Source: Kordia sp050633145 | GTDB taxonomy: Bacteria; Bacteroidota; Bacteroidia; Flavobacteriales; Flavobacteriaceae | DNA length: 64,000 nucleotides | Direction of reading: 5' to 3' | NCBI RefSeq assembly: GCF_050633145.1 | Contig: NZ_JBOEFY010000022.1 | Location: 1-64,000, forward strand | Shown here: positions 33,648 through 47,190 of the stretch, piece after piece | Layout: each line of letters starts with the position of its first letter | How positions within the stretch are numbered: the first letter of the stretch is position 1 | Position numbers and translations under genes: made by a program | Notes under the pieces: generated by a model | Databases searched by the model: none | What the model was told of the DNA's origin: nothing | The model's input: the letters and a program-made list of their open reading frames with translations, nothing else

Positions 33648-35162
33648 TTAGTTGGTTAGTACGATAGTTTGAATCGCTTGTGGGTTAATTGATATATTTT
33701 TTACTGTTTCACCTAAGTGAAGTGAAAAGTATTTTTCAGTTTTACCTTCATTAAATACTACAACTGCAATGCTACCATCAGGGTTTTTTGCTGCTGTGAC
33801 CATTAAATCTTTGTCTGTGTTTTTTGCATCAATGATTTTTGCCCCTGGGCGAATGTATTTACTGAAATGTGCCATGGTATAATAAATTGGCGTCATGTAT
33901 ACTTCATCTGCATCTGGATCGACAATTACAGGCGCTACACACCAGTTTTTGAACCAGTTTGGTCCTCCTTGTCTGTCTAAGACCATATTCCAGTCTACCC
34001 ATCCATCAACCCAGTTGTTTAAACAACCAATGATGTCTCGTGCATATCGATTTACAGGTGCGTATTTTGGATGCAGGTGTTTGTCTTTTTCAGATGCCCA
34101 ATCCCAGCCCCAATCTGTTGCTTCTTTTTTCCAGTACCAAGCGTCATTTTTCCATTCAGGAACTTGTGAATCTACACAACCTTCTGTTTCTATAAGGTAT
34201 TTGTTTGGCGCTTTGTTATGTCCGTATTGCAATGCTTCAGGGAAGAAGTCATAGGTACTTTCATACCAGTGAATTGCTATTCCGTCATAGTATTTTGAGG
34301 AAGCTTCATCTTTGTACATTTCATCTACCCATTCTTTTATACCTGCACGGTTTTGATCGTATCCTAAGATTTTTACATCTCCTTTTCCATCAGCTTCTAG
34401 TTTAGGTCCTAAATGGTTTTGCACTAAATCTGTCATTTCTTTTGGCGAAAAGTGCATACTTTCCCAGTTATTACCGTTTCCGTGTGGCTCATTTACAACC
34501 GTGATTCCCCAAATATCAATTCCTTCAGCTTTGTAAGCATCTAAGTATTTTGAGAAAAATAATGAATAGACATCATTGTATTTAGGCAATAGTTTTCCAC
34601 CAACCCATTCTTTGTTGTCTTTCATCCATGGCGGTGCAGTCCAAGGTGAAGCAATGATTTTGAATCCGTCTTCAGAGGCTTTCATTGCATCTTTGATCAT
34701 TGGAATTAAGTCATCTTTATCTTCTTTAATAGAAAAGTTTTCTAAGGTCATATCGTCTGCAACAGGTGCATACGTATAGTTACTTAGTGAAAAATCACAA
34801 GAACTTATGTGTGTTCGTGTGAGTGAGTAGCGTGCTCCCTCATTCCCGAAGTATGCTTCAATAATTTTAGCTCTGTTTTCTTTTCCTAGTTTATTCAATA
34901 AATATGCTGATGATTCAGTAAATGAACCGCCAAATCCAGTGATTGTTTGGTATTTTTTTTCAGGAGTAAGTACTATCGAAGTCGTTTTCGTTAGTGTATC
35001 TTTTGGTGTGTTGAATTCAGTAAGTTTCGTTAGTTTGTTTCCACTTTCAGAAGTTTCAAACACGGTTGCTTCAAGCTTTGATTCTGCTTTTTTTTCTTTT
35101 ACTTTGCACGCTGAAATCATAATGAGTAGCATTAAAAGGCTATATATGTATTGTTTTTTCAT
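33648..35162 (-). CDS. GH30 beta-glucanase lipoprotein
   Basis: 504 aa with a lipoprotein signal (lipid cysteine 19, MISAC). The GH30 TIM barrel begins with TITGFGGSFTESSAYLLNKL (about 73-92). The acid/base is E225 in VVNEP and the nucleophile E327 in LIETEGC; a C-terminal beta-sandwich follows (VVVFNEGKTEKYFSLHL). GH30 enzymes of this kind cleave beta-1,6-glucosidic links (family knowledge), which fits removal of laminarin side branches. It is anchored in the periplasm or outer membrane. Confidence 0.87.
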   Translation of the reverse strand: MKKQYIYSLLMLLIMISACKVKEKKAESKLEATVFETSESGNKLTKLTEFNTPKDTLTKTTSIVLTPEKKYQTITGFGGSFTESSAYLLNKLGKENRAKIIEAYFGNEGARYSLTRTHISSCDFSLSNYTYAPVADDMTLENFSIKEDKDDLIPMIKDAMKASEDGFKIIASPWTAPPWMKDNKEWVGGKLLPKYNDVYSLFFSKYLDAYKAEGIDIWGITVVNEPHGNGNNWESMHFSPKEMTDLVQNHLGPKLEADGKGDVKILGYDQNRAGIKEWVDEMYKDEASSKYYDGIAIHWYESTYDFFPEALQYGHNKAPNKYLIETEGCVDSQVPEWKNDAWYWKKEATDWGWDWASEKDKHLHPKYAPVNRYARDIIGCLNNWVDGWVDWNMVLDRQGGPNWFKNWCVAPVIVDPDADEVYMTPIYYTMAHFSKYIRPGAKIIDAKNTDKDLMVTAAKNPDGSIAVVVFNEGKTEKYFSLHLGETVKNISINPQAIQTIVLTN

Positions 35163-35164
35163 GG

Positions 35165-36454
35165 TTAGTGATTTACAGTTACTTTTTTTACTGGTGGCAC
35201 TTGCACTTCTAATAATAATGCATCCTTATTACCATTGTATGTTTTAGTAATTGATTTTCCGTCTCTTGTTAGGTTTTTAAAGGTTCCTTCATCAACCATA
35301 TTCCATAGCGCGTATTTAGCTTTTCCATCTACCGTAAATAGACCAAAATGATTTTCAGATCCTTGTTCATTGTGCGCATCTTTCCATGGCTCATTGAATG
35401 CTTCAAAATAAAAGCATGATATATTGTTGGCATTTGTCCATTCTCGCATTAGCTTGTAATACATAGCTTGCTTGTACTCATCTGTTGCTCTTGAACCTGT
35501 AGGTCCATAATGACCATTAGAGATACTAGCCCAACCCGTTTCTCCTATGTGAATAGGCTTGTCTGCATCTAAACTTTTTACATAAGTGGCAACAGTATTG
35601 TATTGTTTCTTAGCAAACTCGATAGATCGAGTCATAGCTTTTTCAATTTTTTCATTATCTGTTAAGCTCTCCTCTGCTTCTGGCACATGCCAAAATTCAG
35701 GGTTGTAATGTGAGTTATGGTACGGATATGTATGCATGGAAACATAATCGACTGCCTTGATAATTTTTTCTAAGTCTTCTGTTCTATAACTAGGATCTCC
35801 TCCGCCCCATGAGGCAAAATCATCAGAACAAGTGATCCATAAATCTTTTGAAAGTTTTCCAGACTTTTTCAAGTCTTGCAAATGATTTACCCATTTTAAG
35901 ATGACATTGGGTTGCACATAGTAACTTGTAGCCCATCGTATCATGGCTTCATTTCCAACTGCTAGTATTTTTACAATATCTTTATATTGATTCGCCAATG
36001 CGACAGCTCTTTCAATTTCACCTTCGTTTTGCTCACTTTCCTGATTGTGATCGGGAGCTTGGCCTGTCCAAGCATATTTACAATCAATCCAAGCGCCTAA
36101 CATTACATACATCTCAAATTTTGCGTTTTCGTTTTTCAGTTCCCTGATCGCTTTTAAAATGTTAGTAGCTTGTGGTAATTGTACATTGTATGTACGTAAA
36201 ACTCGGATGCCCATCGCATGGAGAATCTTCATATCATCTTTAATCTCTGCTATGGTAGGCTGTGTATCGCGTGTTTTGGTGCGATAACCTCCATAAGAAA
36301 TTGCTTGATAGTTTTTATTTCCTAATATATCTTTAGCTGTCAATTGTTTTTGTGTTGTTTGTTTTGACGTCGTTTTTTTCTTTTCCGCTTTATCACAAGA
36401 CACGATTAATAGCGTTACCAATATGAATTTAGATATGTGCTTTAATGTTCTCAT
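35165..36454 (-). CDS. GH17 lipoprotein
   Basis: 429 aa from ATG 36454 (a TTG 9 bp upstream is open but less likely). The lipoprotein signal ends LLIVSC. The GH17 barrel has AVGNEAM (acid/base) and HIGETGWAS (nucleophile), plus YFEAFNEPWKD. It is distinctly longer than the cytoplasmic copies and carries inserts around CKYAWTGQAPDHN and HNSHYNPEFWHVPEAEE, suggesting a different subsite layout. A periplasmic or surface beta-1,3-glucanase or transglycosylase is likely. Starts 16 bp after the phosphorylase gene. Confidence 0.85.
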   Translation of the reverse strand: MRTLKHISKFILVTLLIVSCDKAEKKKTTSKQTTQKQLTAKDILGNKNYQAISYGGYRTKTRDTQPTIAEIKDDMKILHAMGIRVLRTYNVQLPQATNILKAIRELKNENAKFEMYVMLGAWIDCKYAWTGQAPDHNQESEQNEGEIERAVALANQYKDIVKILAVGNEAMIRWATSYYVQPNVILKWVNHLQDLKKSGKLSKDLWITCSDDFASWGGGDPSYRTEDLEKIIKAVDYVSMHTYPYHNSHYNPEFWHVPEAEESLTDNEKIEKAMTRSIEFAKKQYNTVATYVKSLDADKPIHIGETGWASISNGHYGPTGSRATDEYKQAMYYKLMREWTNANNISCFYFEAFNEPWKDAHNEQGSENHFGLFTVDGKAKYALWNMVDEGTFKNLTRDGKSITKTYNGNKDALLLEVQVPPVKKVTVNH

Positions 36455-36469
36455 GAGTGTCAAATGTTT

Positions 36470-39400
36470 TTATTTTAAATGGTCTTTTTTGATATGTACG
36501 TTTATTTGTGCTACACCGCCTGCACGGTCAAATACTTTTTGACTTGTTGCTGCATCTAAGCTCAAACTGTTGAATGATTGTACATTTCCGTCTGAAAAAT
36601 GTACTGTTAATGAGTTTTCTTCAGCAACCGTGTATGTAATTGGTACTTGGCAATAGGTAAAACAAAGCGATCCTTTTGCTACAGAAAGTTGTTTTGTTTC
36701 TGCATCAACATTTACATAGTTGAATGTTCTATCTTTTAATAAAAATTCATTTTTACGTAACATACACGGATCAAAGTATAGTTTACCATTCGTTACAAAT
36801 ACACCTAGTTCTCCGAAGCGACTTAAAATATCTTCTTTTACTTGTCCTGTCATTCCAGGTTGTTGCGCTCCTTTTCCTGCTGGCGTATGCGAATACGGGT
36901 CTGTTGGAAATGCGCCATATAATGATGGTGATTTGTGCACTCCAATTCCTTCATTAATTTCGTAATAGTGTTCTAACAATCTACCTACTACTTCATCACT
37001 TTCTTTATCTTTAATTGCTTTTAAACAGCATTCTTGTACTGCTAATTGTAGCTTTGACACCATGTGCCAATAGATAGAACCTAAACCTTCATATCCGTAG
37101 AATGTTCCTGAACGACCTGTAAAAGCTTTGTGATTAAAGATTTCTTCAAAGATTTCTAATACATAAGAAGTGTCTTCTTGTACAAGTTCTTGATAAGGTG
37201 TGTCACTTAAGTTTTCTAGTGCTTCACTTAAATCACCTGCATTTTTAAAGTTTCCATTAAAATGGAATTCACCATTTATATCGCGTGTTAGAATACTTCC
37301 GTTGTTATCATTTAATAATTTATTTAAGAGTGCTGATTTTACAACAGCTTCTTTTGGAATTGTATTACGCTTTATGAATCCTTTTAACTCTTTGTTTGGA
37401 TAGAGTAAATAACTGTATTGATCTGGTCTAAATAGTTTGCTCGCTTTGAGTCCATCTAGTACTGCCAACGCTTCCGCAGATGAAATATATCCTGAACTTA
37501 ATACCGCAACTTGACCTTCTAGCATTTCATTTAAATATGAAATAGAGATGCTATTGTCACCGTTCACAGTCATTAAATTATATGCGTGATATAGATTGTC
37601 TGAACGCTTATTTGCTTCTATAGAATGTTCTAAATATTTAAGACTTATTGATACAAAATCTTTAAGTTCTTCGATTGATATATTTGTTTTCCTTCCTGAG
37701 AAAGCATGCGTATAAATTTGATTTCTATAATCGCTTCCCGCAGTTCCTAAACCGTCTAAAACATACTTACGTTCTTTATCATTAATTTTCCCTAATAGTA
37801 CATCTTGATGTGCTTTGAACGTATTTGTAACTGCATGGAAAAATTCTGCTAATTCTTTTGATATTTCAATAGATTCAGTAGTTGTTTCAGAAAAGACTCC
37901 GTTGAAAAACTTAAGGAAGCGTCTTAAATAGTATAAGGTTACCATAGATACGCCGTTACCAACAAGCGCATTATTAGCATCATTCCACTCTGGACGTTGT
38001 GTGTTCATCCAAATTCCTCCTTCAGGAATAAAATTGGATAGTTTAGCAAGTGTTGTTGCTAGTATTTTTTCAATGAAGTTTACTTTGACAATGAATCTGT
38101 TTTCATCTCGCAGTAAAGCACCATCGGCACCTAATTCGTCTCGTTGTTCACGAATTTTATGATCTAATGGTTCATCAAATTCAATTGTATCTTTAGGATT
38201 GTTTAATAAATCCTGATATTCTTTTATTTTGTAGGGCACATTTGCATACACAAACAAGTCTTTTGCAAAGAAACTTTCCAGTTTACCTGGTTTGTGATTT
38301 TCTATGATTTCTAAGAACTTTTGTAAGTATATGATTTGGTGATCGCCCCAATATCCAATATACGACCAAGGATCGTCTGGTTCATTTACTTCCCAATCAA
38401 ATCCATCTTTGGTTACACGATACGGATTGTATCCGTCGAAAGTAGTTGCGTTTAAGAATTTATGAATCATACTTTCAATAAATTCTGGATATGAAAGTGC
38501 TAACGCTTCCCAGTTTTGGAAAATATCGCGCCAGTTTCCTTCATAATCTAGTATTTTAGAGCCATCTACTTCACTTCGTGTATTGATAGAGAATTTGTTC
38601 CAAGGACGACTTGGATCTCCATGACGACGACTGAATTTTAATGGCATATATTCTAAACATAAACGTCTAAAGTTTTTGTCTGAACTTGCATAAGCAACCT
38701 TTTGTATGTCTGCTAATGAGAATTTTTCTGGCAATGTTGCAATAATATCTTCGGAAGTTCTGGCAACTTTTTTGTTTGCTTTCGCTAGATAGTTTTTAAA
38801 GTCCCACTTCTCTATTTGATAGTTGTTGTCAAAAATTCCACCACGCATTATGTTAAAAAGCGTGTTTGAAAAATGACGTGTATCTCTAAATTTGTCTGCT
38901 GTTAATTGCATTCCGTCAGAAGCAGCATTCAATTGAATTAGCTTTTTTGTTCCTTCATTAATACTATCTTGAACTCTTTCTACTAAGTTTAGTTCATTTT
39001 TAATACGATAGGACAATTTTGCAATTTCACTATGATCTAAATTTAGATTTGCAATTGTCATCCATTCTTTATTTTCAGATGCTTCCAAATGCACTTCTGT
39101 ATTGATAAAGTATGCACCTTTTTCTGCTTTTACATCTATTTCTTGTTGAATTGGATGGCGTTTACGGTATGCTTTTAATTGTAATGACGACAATAAGTAT
39201 TGAGCATTTTCTGTTCCTAATGACCAAACAATGTTTGCTTTTAAAGCTTCACTTGGTTCTGCTTTATCTACGATAATTGCGCTTAGTGCAAAAAGACCTA
39301 AACCTGTGCTTTCTTCAAGTTCTGTACGTTTGTATGCATCCACCAAATTACTACTGGCATTCTGTATATCAGAACCTACGCCATATGGTAATATGTTTTG

Positions 39401-39931
39401 AATTCCATCTAAAACGTTTATATCTACAGCTTCTTGTGAATTATTGATAAGGTTTGATTTTTTTACAAATCCGAACTCATCACTAGAATTCCATTGGTAA
39501 CGAAATGTAAGTTCTAAATCGTGATTGATTTCTTCGAACATTACTTTGTTTCCGTAATTGTTTTTATATAGATTACGCGTTATATGGTACATTCCTTCAA
39601 ATCGTTCTGAGAAAGGTTCCCACAAGCTATTTTTACTATTTTTCGTTACTTGAAAAATAGATTTGCTTCCAGTTATTTCGGCAGATTCCGTGATTTTGTC
39701 ATCTGTATAATATGGAAATAATGAAAACTCTGAGTTTTTACGTCCTGCGGTTAATCCACCATTACTAGATATAAACATCCAATGGTTAGAATCACTTACG
39801 ATACTCATAAAAAATGGTCTAATGGTATCGCTATTGGATATTTTGTAAAAGCGCTCGTTATCTATTTGTACTGTTTCTATTTGAGACATATTTGATAGAA
39901 TATCTTGATCTAAGTTTGCTTCTTTAATCAT
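36470..39931 (-). CDS. Beta-1,3-glucan phosphorylase (GH149/GH161-like)
   Basis: 1153 aa without a signal peptide, so cytoplasmic. Size and sequence fit the GH94-related phosphorylases: an N-terminal beta-sandwich (about 15-330) with GGLTAGRKNSEFSLFPYY, then an (alpha/alpha)6 barrel with YIGYWGDHQIIYLQKFLEI, RPEWNDANNALVGNGVSM and YGYEGLGSIYWHMVSKL. GH149 and GH161 enzymes use phosphate to release glucose 1-phosphate from beta-1,3-oligoglucans, saving ATP (family knowledge). GH149 seems the better fit from size and the GH17/GH30/SusCD context, but the exact family needs an HMM search. Confidence 0.75.
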   Translation of the reverse strand: MIKEANLDQDILSNMSQIETVQIDNERFYKISNSDTIRPFFMSIVSDSNHWMFISSNGGLTAGRKNSEFSLFPYYTDDKITESAEITGSKSIFQVTKNSKNSLWEPFSERFEGMYHITRNLYKNNYGNKVMFEEINHDLELTFRYQWNSSDEFGFVKKSNLINNSQEAVDINVLDGIQNILPYGVGSDIQNASSNLVDAYKRTELEESTGLGLFALSAIIVDKAEPSEALKANIVWSLGTENAQYLLSSLQLKAYRKRHPIQQEIDVKAEKGAYFINTEVHLEASENKEWMTIANLNLDHSEIAKLSYRIKNELNLVERVQDSINEGTKKLIQLNAASDGMQLTADKFRDTRHFSNTLFNIMRGGIFDNNYQIEKWDFKNYLAKANKKVARTSEDIIATLPEKFSLADIQKVAYASSDKNFRRLCLEYMPLKFSRRHGDPSRPWNKFSINTRSEVDGSKILDYEGNWRDIFQNWEALALSYPEFIESMIHKFLNATTFDGYNPYRVTKDGFDWEVNEPDDPWSYIGYWGDHQIIYLQKFLEIIENHKPGKLESFFAKDLFVYANVPYKIKEYQDLLNNPKDTIEFDEPLDHKIREQRDELGADGALLRDENRFIVKVNFIEKILATTLAKLSNFIPEGGIWMNTQRPEWNDANNALVGNGVSMVTLYYLRRFLKFFNGVFSETTTESIEISKELAEFFHAVTNTFKAHQDVLLGKINDKERKYVLDGLGTAGSDYRNQIYTHAFSGRKTNISIEELKDFVSISLKYLEHSIEANKRSDNLYHAYNLMTVNGDNSISISYLNEMLEGQVAVLSSGYISSAEALAVLDGLKASKLFRPDQYSYLLYPNKELKGFIKRNTIPKEAVVKSALLNKLLNDNNGSILTRDINGEFHFNGNFKNAGDLSEALENLSDTPYQELVQEDTSYVLEIFEEIFNHKAFTGRSGTFYGYEGLGSIYWHMVSKLQLAVQECCLKAIKDKESDEVVGRLLEHYYEINEGIGVHKSPSLYGAFPTDPYSHTPAGKGAQQPGMTGQVKEDILSRFGELGVFVTNGKLYFDPCMLRKNEFLLKDRTFNYVNVDAETKQLSVAKGSLCFTYCQVPITYTVAEENSLTVHFSDGNVQSFNSLSLDAATSQKVFDRAGGVAQINVHIKKDHLK

Positions 39932-39998
39932 TATTGGTCGTTATTATTACTTCCAGGGAAGTAGGGGAATTTTTAATGTATTTTGTTCAAAAAATAAT

Positions 39999-40823
39999 TT
40001 ATTGATATACGCGAACGTAGTCAACTAACATTGTTTGAGGAAAAACAGTATTCGCATTTGGAGCGCCTGCAAATGAGCCTCCAACGGCAAGATTCATAAT
40101 TATGAAAAAGTCATGATCGTATACCCATTCTCCAGTAACATCTGCTGGAGTGATTTGATTGTATAGTACATCGTCTACGTAAAAATTAACGTATCCTTCT
40201 CCCCATTCAATACCAAATACATGAAAATCAGTATCAAATCGATCGTTTGACAATTCGTAACTTTTTGTGATAGGATTTCCTCCTGAATATCCAGGACCAT
40301 GAAGGCTTCCATGAACAATTGTAGGTTCTTGACCACGATATTCCATAATGTCAATTTCTCCACATTGTGGCCAACCAACAGTATCAATATTGTTTCCTAA
40401 CAACCAGAAAGCAGGCCAAATTCCTTGTCCCCAAGGTAATTTTATACGTGCTTCAAATCGTCCGTATTTTCGTGAATACAGTCCTTTAGTGTTAATTCTA
40501 GCAGATGTATACCCAGAACCTTCAAAATCTTCTTTAATGGCAGTTATTTTGAGCATTCCATTTTCTACTACAACATTCTCTGGTCTATCCGTATAATATT
40601 GTGATTCATTGTTTCCCCAGCCATTGTCTCCGGTTCCGATATCGTATCCCCAAATAGCTGGATTTGGCGCACCATCTACATCAAAATTGTCTTCTAAAAC
40701 AATATTGGTAAGTGTTATCACTTCTTGCGTGTCATCAGTATCACAACTTGTAGTTAAAGTGAAAGCAAGAATGCACAATATACTATAGACGTTGTTTGAA
40801 TTTATATTTAAAATTTTATTCAT
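39999..40823 (-). CDS. GH16 laminarinase lipoprotein
   Basis: 274 aa with a lipoprotein signal (lipid cysteine 27, TTSC). The GH16 jelly-roll has WGQGIWPAFWLLG (about 131-143) and the catalytic GEIDIMEYRG (E156, D158, E161), followed by FHVFGIEWGEGYVNFYVDD. It should be an endo-beta-1,3(1,4)-glucanase that cuts laminarin at the cell surface or in the periplasm. No extra binding module is fused. The start region shares an ATCTGAC...ACAGATG arrangement with two other genes of the locus. Confidence 0.92.
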   Translation of the reverse strand: MNKILNINSNNVYSILCILAFTLTTSCDTDDTQEVITLTNIVLEDNFDVDGAPNPAIWGYDIGTGDNGWGNNESQYYTDRPENVVVENGMLKITAIKEDFEGSGYTSARINTKGLYSRKYGRFEARIKLPWGQGIWPAFWLLGNNIDTVGWPQCGEIDIMEYRGQEPTIVHGSLHGPGYSGGNPITKSYELSNDRFDTDFHVFGIEWGEGYVNFYVDDVLYNQITPADVTGEWVYDHDFFIIMNLAVGGSFAGAPNANTVFPQTMLVDYVRVYQ

Positions 40824-40857
40824 CTGTTTGTCTTTATTACTTTTTATCTGTCAGATG
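40821..40857 (-). promoter_or_regulatory. Possible start-codon hairpin before the GH16 gene
   Basis: On the minus strand CATCTG (40857-40852) can pair with CAGATG (40826-40821), which contains the start codon, across a 25-nt loop. The adjacent DNA is also the near-palindrome ATCTGTCAGAT. Comparable arrangements precede 45565 and 49125. Confidence 0.35.
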
Positions 40858-40930
40858 GAACATCCATATAATCATTTTGTATCTGATTAGATTTTAATTA
40901 TAGGATGTTTCATCGTTATAAATTTTTATA

Positions 40931-42373
40931 TTAATTTTCAGAATAGAAATAGATATTATCTAAAGAGATATTTGCAATTGTTGCATCTGAAACAAAAATC
41001 ATAGCTCCAAGAGCATCTTTACTAGTAAGTCCGCTGAAGCTAGATAAAGGAATATCAAATCCAGTCCAATCATTGCTTAGCAATTCGCTTCCTGAAATAG
41101 TGAAAGTTCCTGCTAATTGGCTTCCTTGTGTGAAGTTGTTGAATATCTCAATTCTGAAGAAATCTGAAGCTTCTACAGTTTCATTAGGTCTAATGTCTAT
41201 GTGTAAGTGTGTCATGTCTGTAGCGTCAATAGGTTGTACACCACTTCCATCTCTACCGTAGAATTCGATTGCTACGAAATTGAGCAAGGTATAATCTATA
41301 ATATTATTACCACCTTCGTCAATAGCGCCTCCAAGAGTGGTTTGAAAACCATCTAAGTAGAAACCATTGTAATTATCTACTGGTACATTGGCAAATACAT
41401 CACTAAAAATAGAAATGACATCAATATTTGTAGATGAGATTGTTAATGATCCTGCGGCTTCCACTCCAGCCAAAGTAGCTGTAATTACTGCAGTATTGTC
41501 TACCATACCTGTTTCTGGATCAATTTCTCCTGGACCTTCAACTGTTACTACACCAGTATCAGTTACTGAAGCTACAAAAGGATTAGATGTTGCAAAATCA
41601 AAGTATGCTGGTGTTGCAGAAACAGTAACATCTTGACCATTTGCAAGATTGAATGTTTGTGATAAATTCATTAATGTTACAGACGTATCAATATTTGCTT
41701 GTCCAGTTTGGTCTTGTCCACCAAGTATTGCTGGTCTTGGTTGTCCTAGTGTACCTAAGTTTTCAAAACGTATTTCATCTATCCAGAAAGTAAACCCTGC
41801 ACCGTTAGTGCTTTGTGTTCCTGCAGAAAAAATGAACATTCCTTTTTCCTGTACCAATTTTGATGGATCTGGAATTGGAATAACATACTTTTTCCAATCT
41901 GTTGAAAGTTGCGTATCTGTTAGTGCTACTGCATATTTATTATCTATAAAGTCAGTTCCGAAACCAAAAAGACCAACAGTTGCTGTTGTTGAGCCTTTTG
42001 CCCAAAAAGTTAAAGCGTCATAACCTGTTAAATCTCTTCCTTCTCCACGGTCTTTAAAGATTCCTCCTATAAAACCACCTTCTGGATCGTTAGGTGCTGG
42101 TACATCAATTCGTATCGATGTTGACCCTTCATACGCTTCATTAGTATCGGTACCAAAACCACTTGTATTGGCACCTCCAGCTGGATCAAAGGATATAAAA
42201 AATGCATCCGTAAGTCCTACTGGTGTATCAGTAAATATTTCTGCTGTATTAGGAAAGGTAGCTAAATCTATATCATCAGAAAAGCCTCTTTCACAACTTA
42301 TCAACACAGCAAATAACAATCCTAAAACAGGAAAGAAAATGGAGTATTTTAAATTTATTTTTTTCATAATCAT
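40931..42373 (-). CDS. Surface glycan-binding lipoprotein (SusE/F position)
   Basis: 480 aa with a lipoprotein signal (VLISCERG); ATG at 42373, with another ATG two codons later. Segments: a CBM-like domain (about 35-210, with FISFDPAGGANTSGFGTDT and WKKYVIPIPDPSKL), an Ig-like Big_2-type domain (about 230-318) and a second CBM-like domain (IDVISIFSDVFANVPVDNY to the end). No catalytic residues are seen. It probably binds laminarin at the cell surface. The last domain is related to modules in the T9SS protein at 28462-30048. Confidence 0.75.
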   Translation of the reverse strand: MIMKKINLKYSIFFPVLGLLFAVLISCERGFSDDIDLATFPNTAEIFTDTPVGLTDAFFISFDPAGGANTSGFGTDTNEAYEGSTSIRIDVPAPNDPEGGFIGGIFKDRGEGRDLTGYDALTFWAKGSTTATVGLFGFGTDFIDNKYAVALTDTQLSTDWKKYVIPIPDPSKLVQEKGMFIFSAGTQSTNGAGFTFWIDEIRFENLGTLGQPRPAILGGQDQTGQANIDTSVTLMNLSQTFNLANGQDVTVSATPAYFDFATSNPFVASVTDTGVVTVEGPGEIDPETGMVDNTAVITATLAGVEAAGSLTISSTNIDVISIFSDVFANVPVDNYNGFYLDGFQTTLGGAIDEGGNNIIDYTLLNFVAIEFYGRDGSGVQPIDATDMTHLHIDIRPNETVEASDFFRIEIFNNFTQGSQLAGTFTISGSELLSNDWTGFDIPLSSFSGLTSKDALGAMIFVSDATIANISLDNIYFYSEN

Positions 42374-42379
42374 AGTTTT

Positions 42380-45562
<3,183 letters not shown>

Positions 45563-45565
<3 letters not shown>

Positions 45566-45598
45566 CTGTTTATATTTATTGTTTTTTATCTGTCAGAT
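45563..45598 (-). promoter_or_regulatory. Possible start-codon hairpin before the glycosidase-barrel gene
   Basis: The same ATCTGTCAGAT near-palindrome and CAGAT-start arrangement as at 40821-40857, with a similar A-rich spacer. The RNA pairing would be 5 bp plus a G-U pair. Confidence 0.3.
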
Positions 45599-45721
45599 AG
45601 TATATTCATTGCCCTATGTGACTCATTGTTATAAAAGAATCATAATCCCTTTTACTAAAATATTTTATTGAGACACACCCAAATTAATTGTGAGTACTAG
45701 AAATTTGGGTGTGATTTTGTT

Positions 45722-47190
45722 TTATTCTCTAACTAGTTTGAAAGACCAGTAACCTGTTGTTCCAAAAGCTATATCTATTTCTAATGTATTACCATCACTT
45801 GATAAGTCTGCCAAGTACGTAATTGAACTTGGAGCATCTCCAGGTGCGGCTAATTCACCAGCATTGTTCACTTTTGCTAATCCTAAGAATCCTCCTGTTC
45901 CATCTATTGTTATGGTTCCTGCACCTGCATCGTACGTATAGGTAGCAGCAGCTGTTCCGTCATGCGGGAAAACTGGTGTAGCACAACCTTCAGGGTCATT
46001 ACCTTGCCAAGCTTCTACCCAAGTATCAGCTCCTAATACATTTTGGAATGTTCCGTCTGCATTGAATACATACGTATCGTCAAATAAACATGCTCTAGTT
46101 GTTACATCATCTGATGAACTAGCCCACCATGATACATCGTCTAATGCTGGTCCAACACCTAAGGCTCCAGCTTCAGGAGCTAGTTTCCATGCTCCTTGAA
46201 TACCAGTTGGAACTACATCTTTTACTAATTTGAACGACCAGTAACCTGTGGTACCAAAAGCTATATCTAATTCTAGTGTGTTTCCATCGGCAGATAATTC
46301 AGCTAAATATGTAATTGAACTTGGAGCATCACCAGGCGCTGCTAATTCGCCAGCATTGTTCACTTTTGCTAATCCTAAGAATGCTCCAGTACCGTCAATT
46401 GTTAAAGTTCCTGCGCTTGCATTATAATCGTATGTTGCTGAAGCTGTTCCATCGTGTGGGAAAACTGGCGCAGCACAACCTTCTGGGTCATTTCCTTGCC
46501 AAGCTTCTACCCAAGTGTCAGCTCCTAAAACGTTTTGGAATGTTCCATCAGCGTTGAATACATATTCATCATCAAATAAACATGCTCTAGTTGTTACATC
46601 ATCTGATGAACTAGACCACCATGATACGTCGTTTAATGCTGGTCCAACACCTAACGCTCCTGATTCTGGCGCTAATCTCCAAGTACCTTCTAATGCAGAA
46701 GGAGCTGGTGGTGCGTCTTTTACTAATTTAAATGACCAGAAACCTGTTGTTCCAAAAGCTATATCTAATTCTAATGTATTTGCGTCTACAAGTGTTGCTA
46801 TGTATGTAATTGAAGTTGGAGCGTCACCTGGCGAAGCTAATTCACCATCGTTATTCACTTTTGCTAAACCTAAAAATGCTCCAGTACCGTCAATTGTTAA
46901 AGTTCCTGCACCTGAATTGTATGCATATGTAGCAGCAGCTGTTCCATCATGAGGGAAAACTGGTGTCCCACAAGCTTCCGGATCTGTTCCTTGCCAAGCT
47001 TCTACCCAAGTATCAGCTCCTAATACATTTTGGAATGTTCCATCAGCATTGAATACATATTCATCATCAAATAAGCAAGCTCTAGTTGCAACATCATCTA
47101 ATGAGCTAGACCACCAAGACACATCGTCTAAAGCTGGCCCAACACCTAATGCTCCAGCTTCAGGAGCTAATCTCCATGTTCCTACTAAAG
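45722..47190. repeat. Three in-frame direct repeats of about 490 bp
   Basis: The three modules of the lipoprotein gene are also very similar at DNA level; for example the segment around CCAAGCTTCTACCCAAGT recurs at about 46010, 46500 and 46995. This indicates recent duplication or gene conversion and makes the locus prone to copy-number change. Confidence 0.8.

Noticed and set aside
40852..40857. ATCTGTCAGAT read as an RNA hairpin by itself
   Set aside because: A one-base loop is not possible in RNA; only a short 3-bp stem could form, so it is treated as a DNA palindrome or half of a longer pairing.
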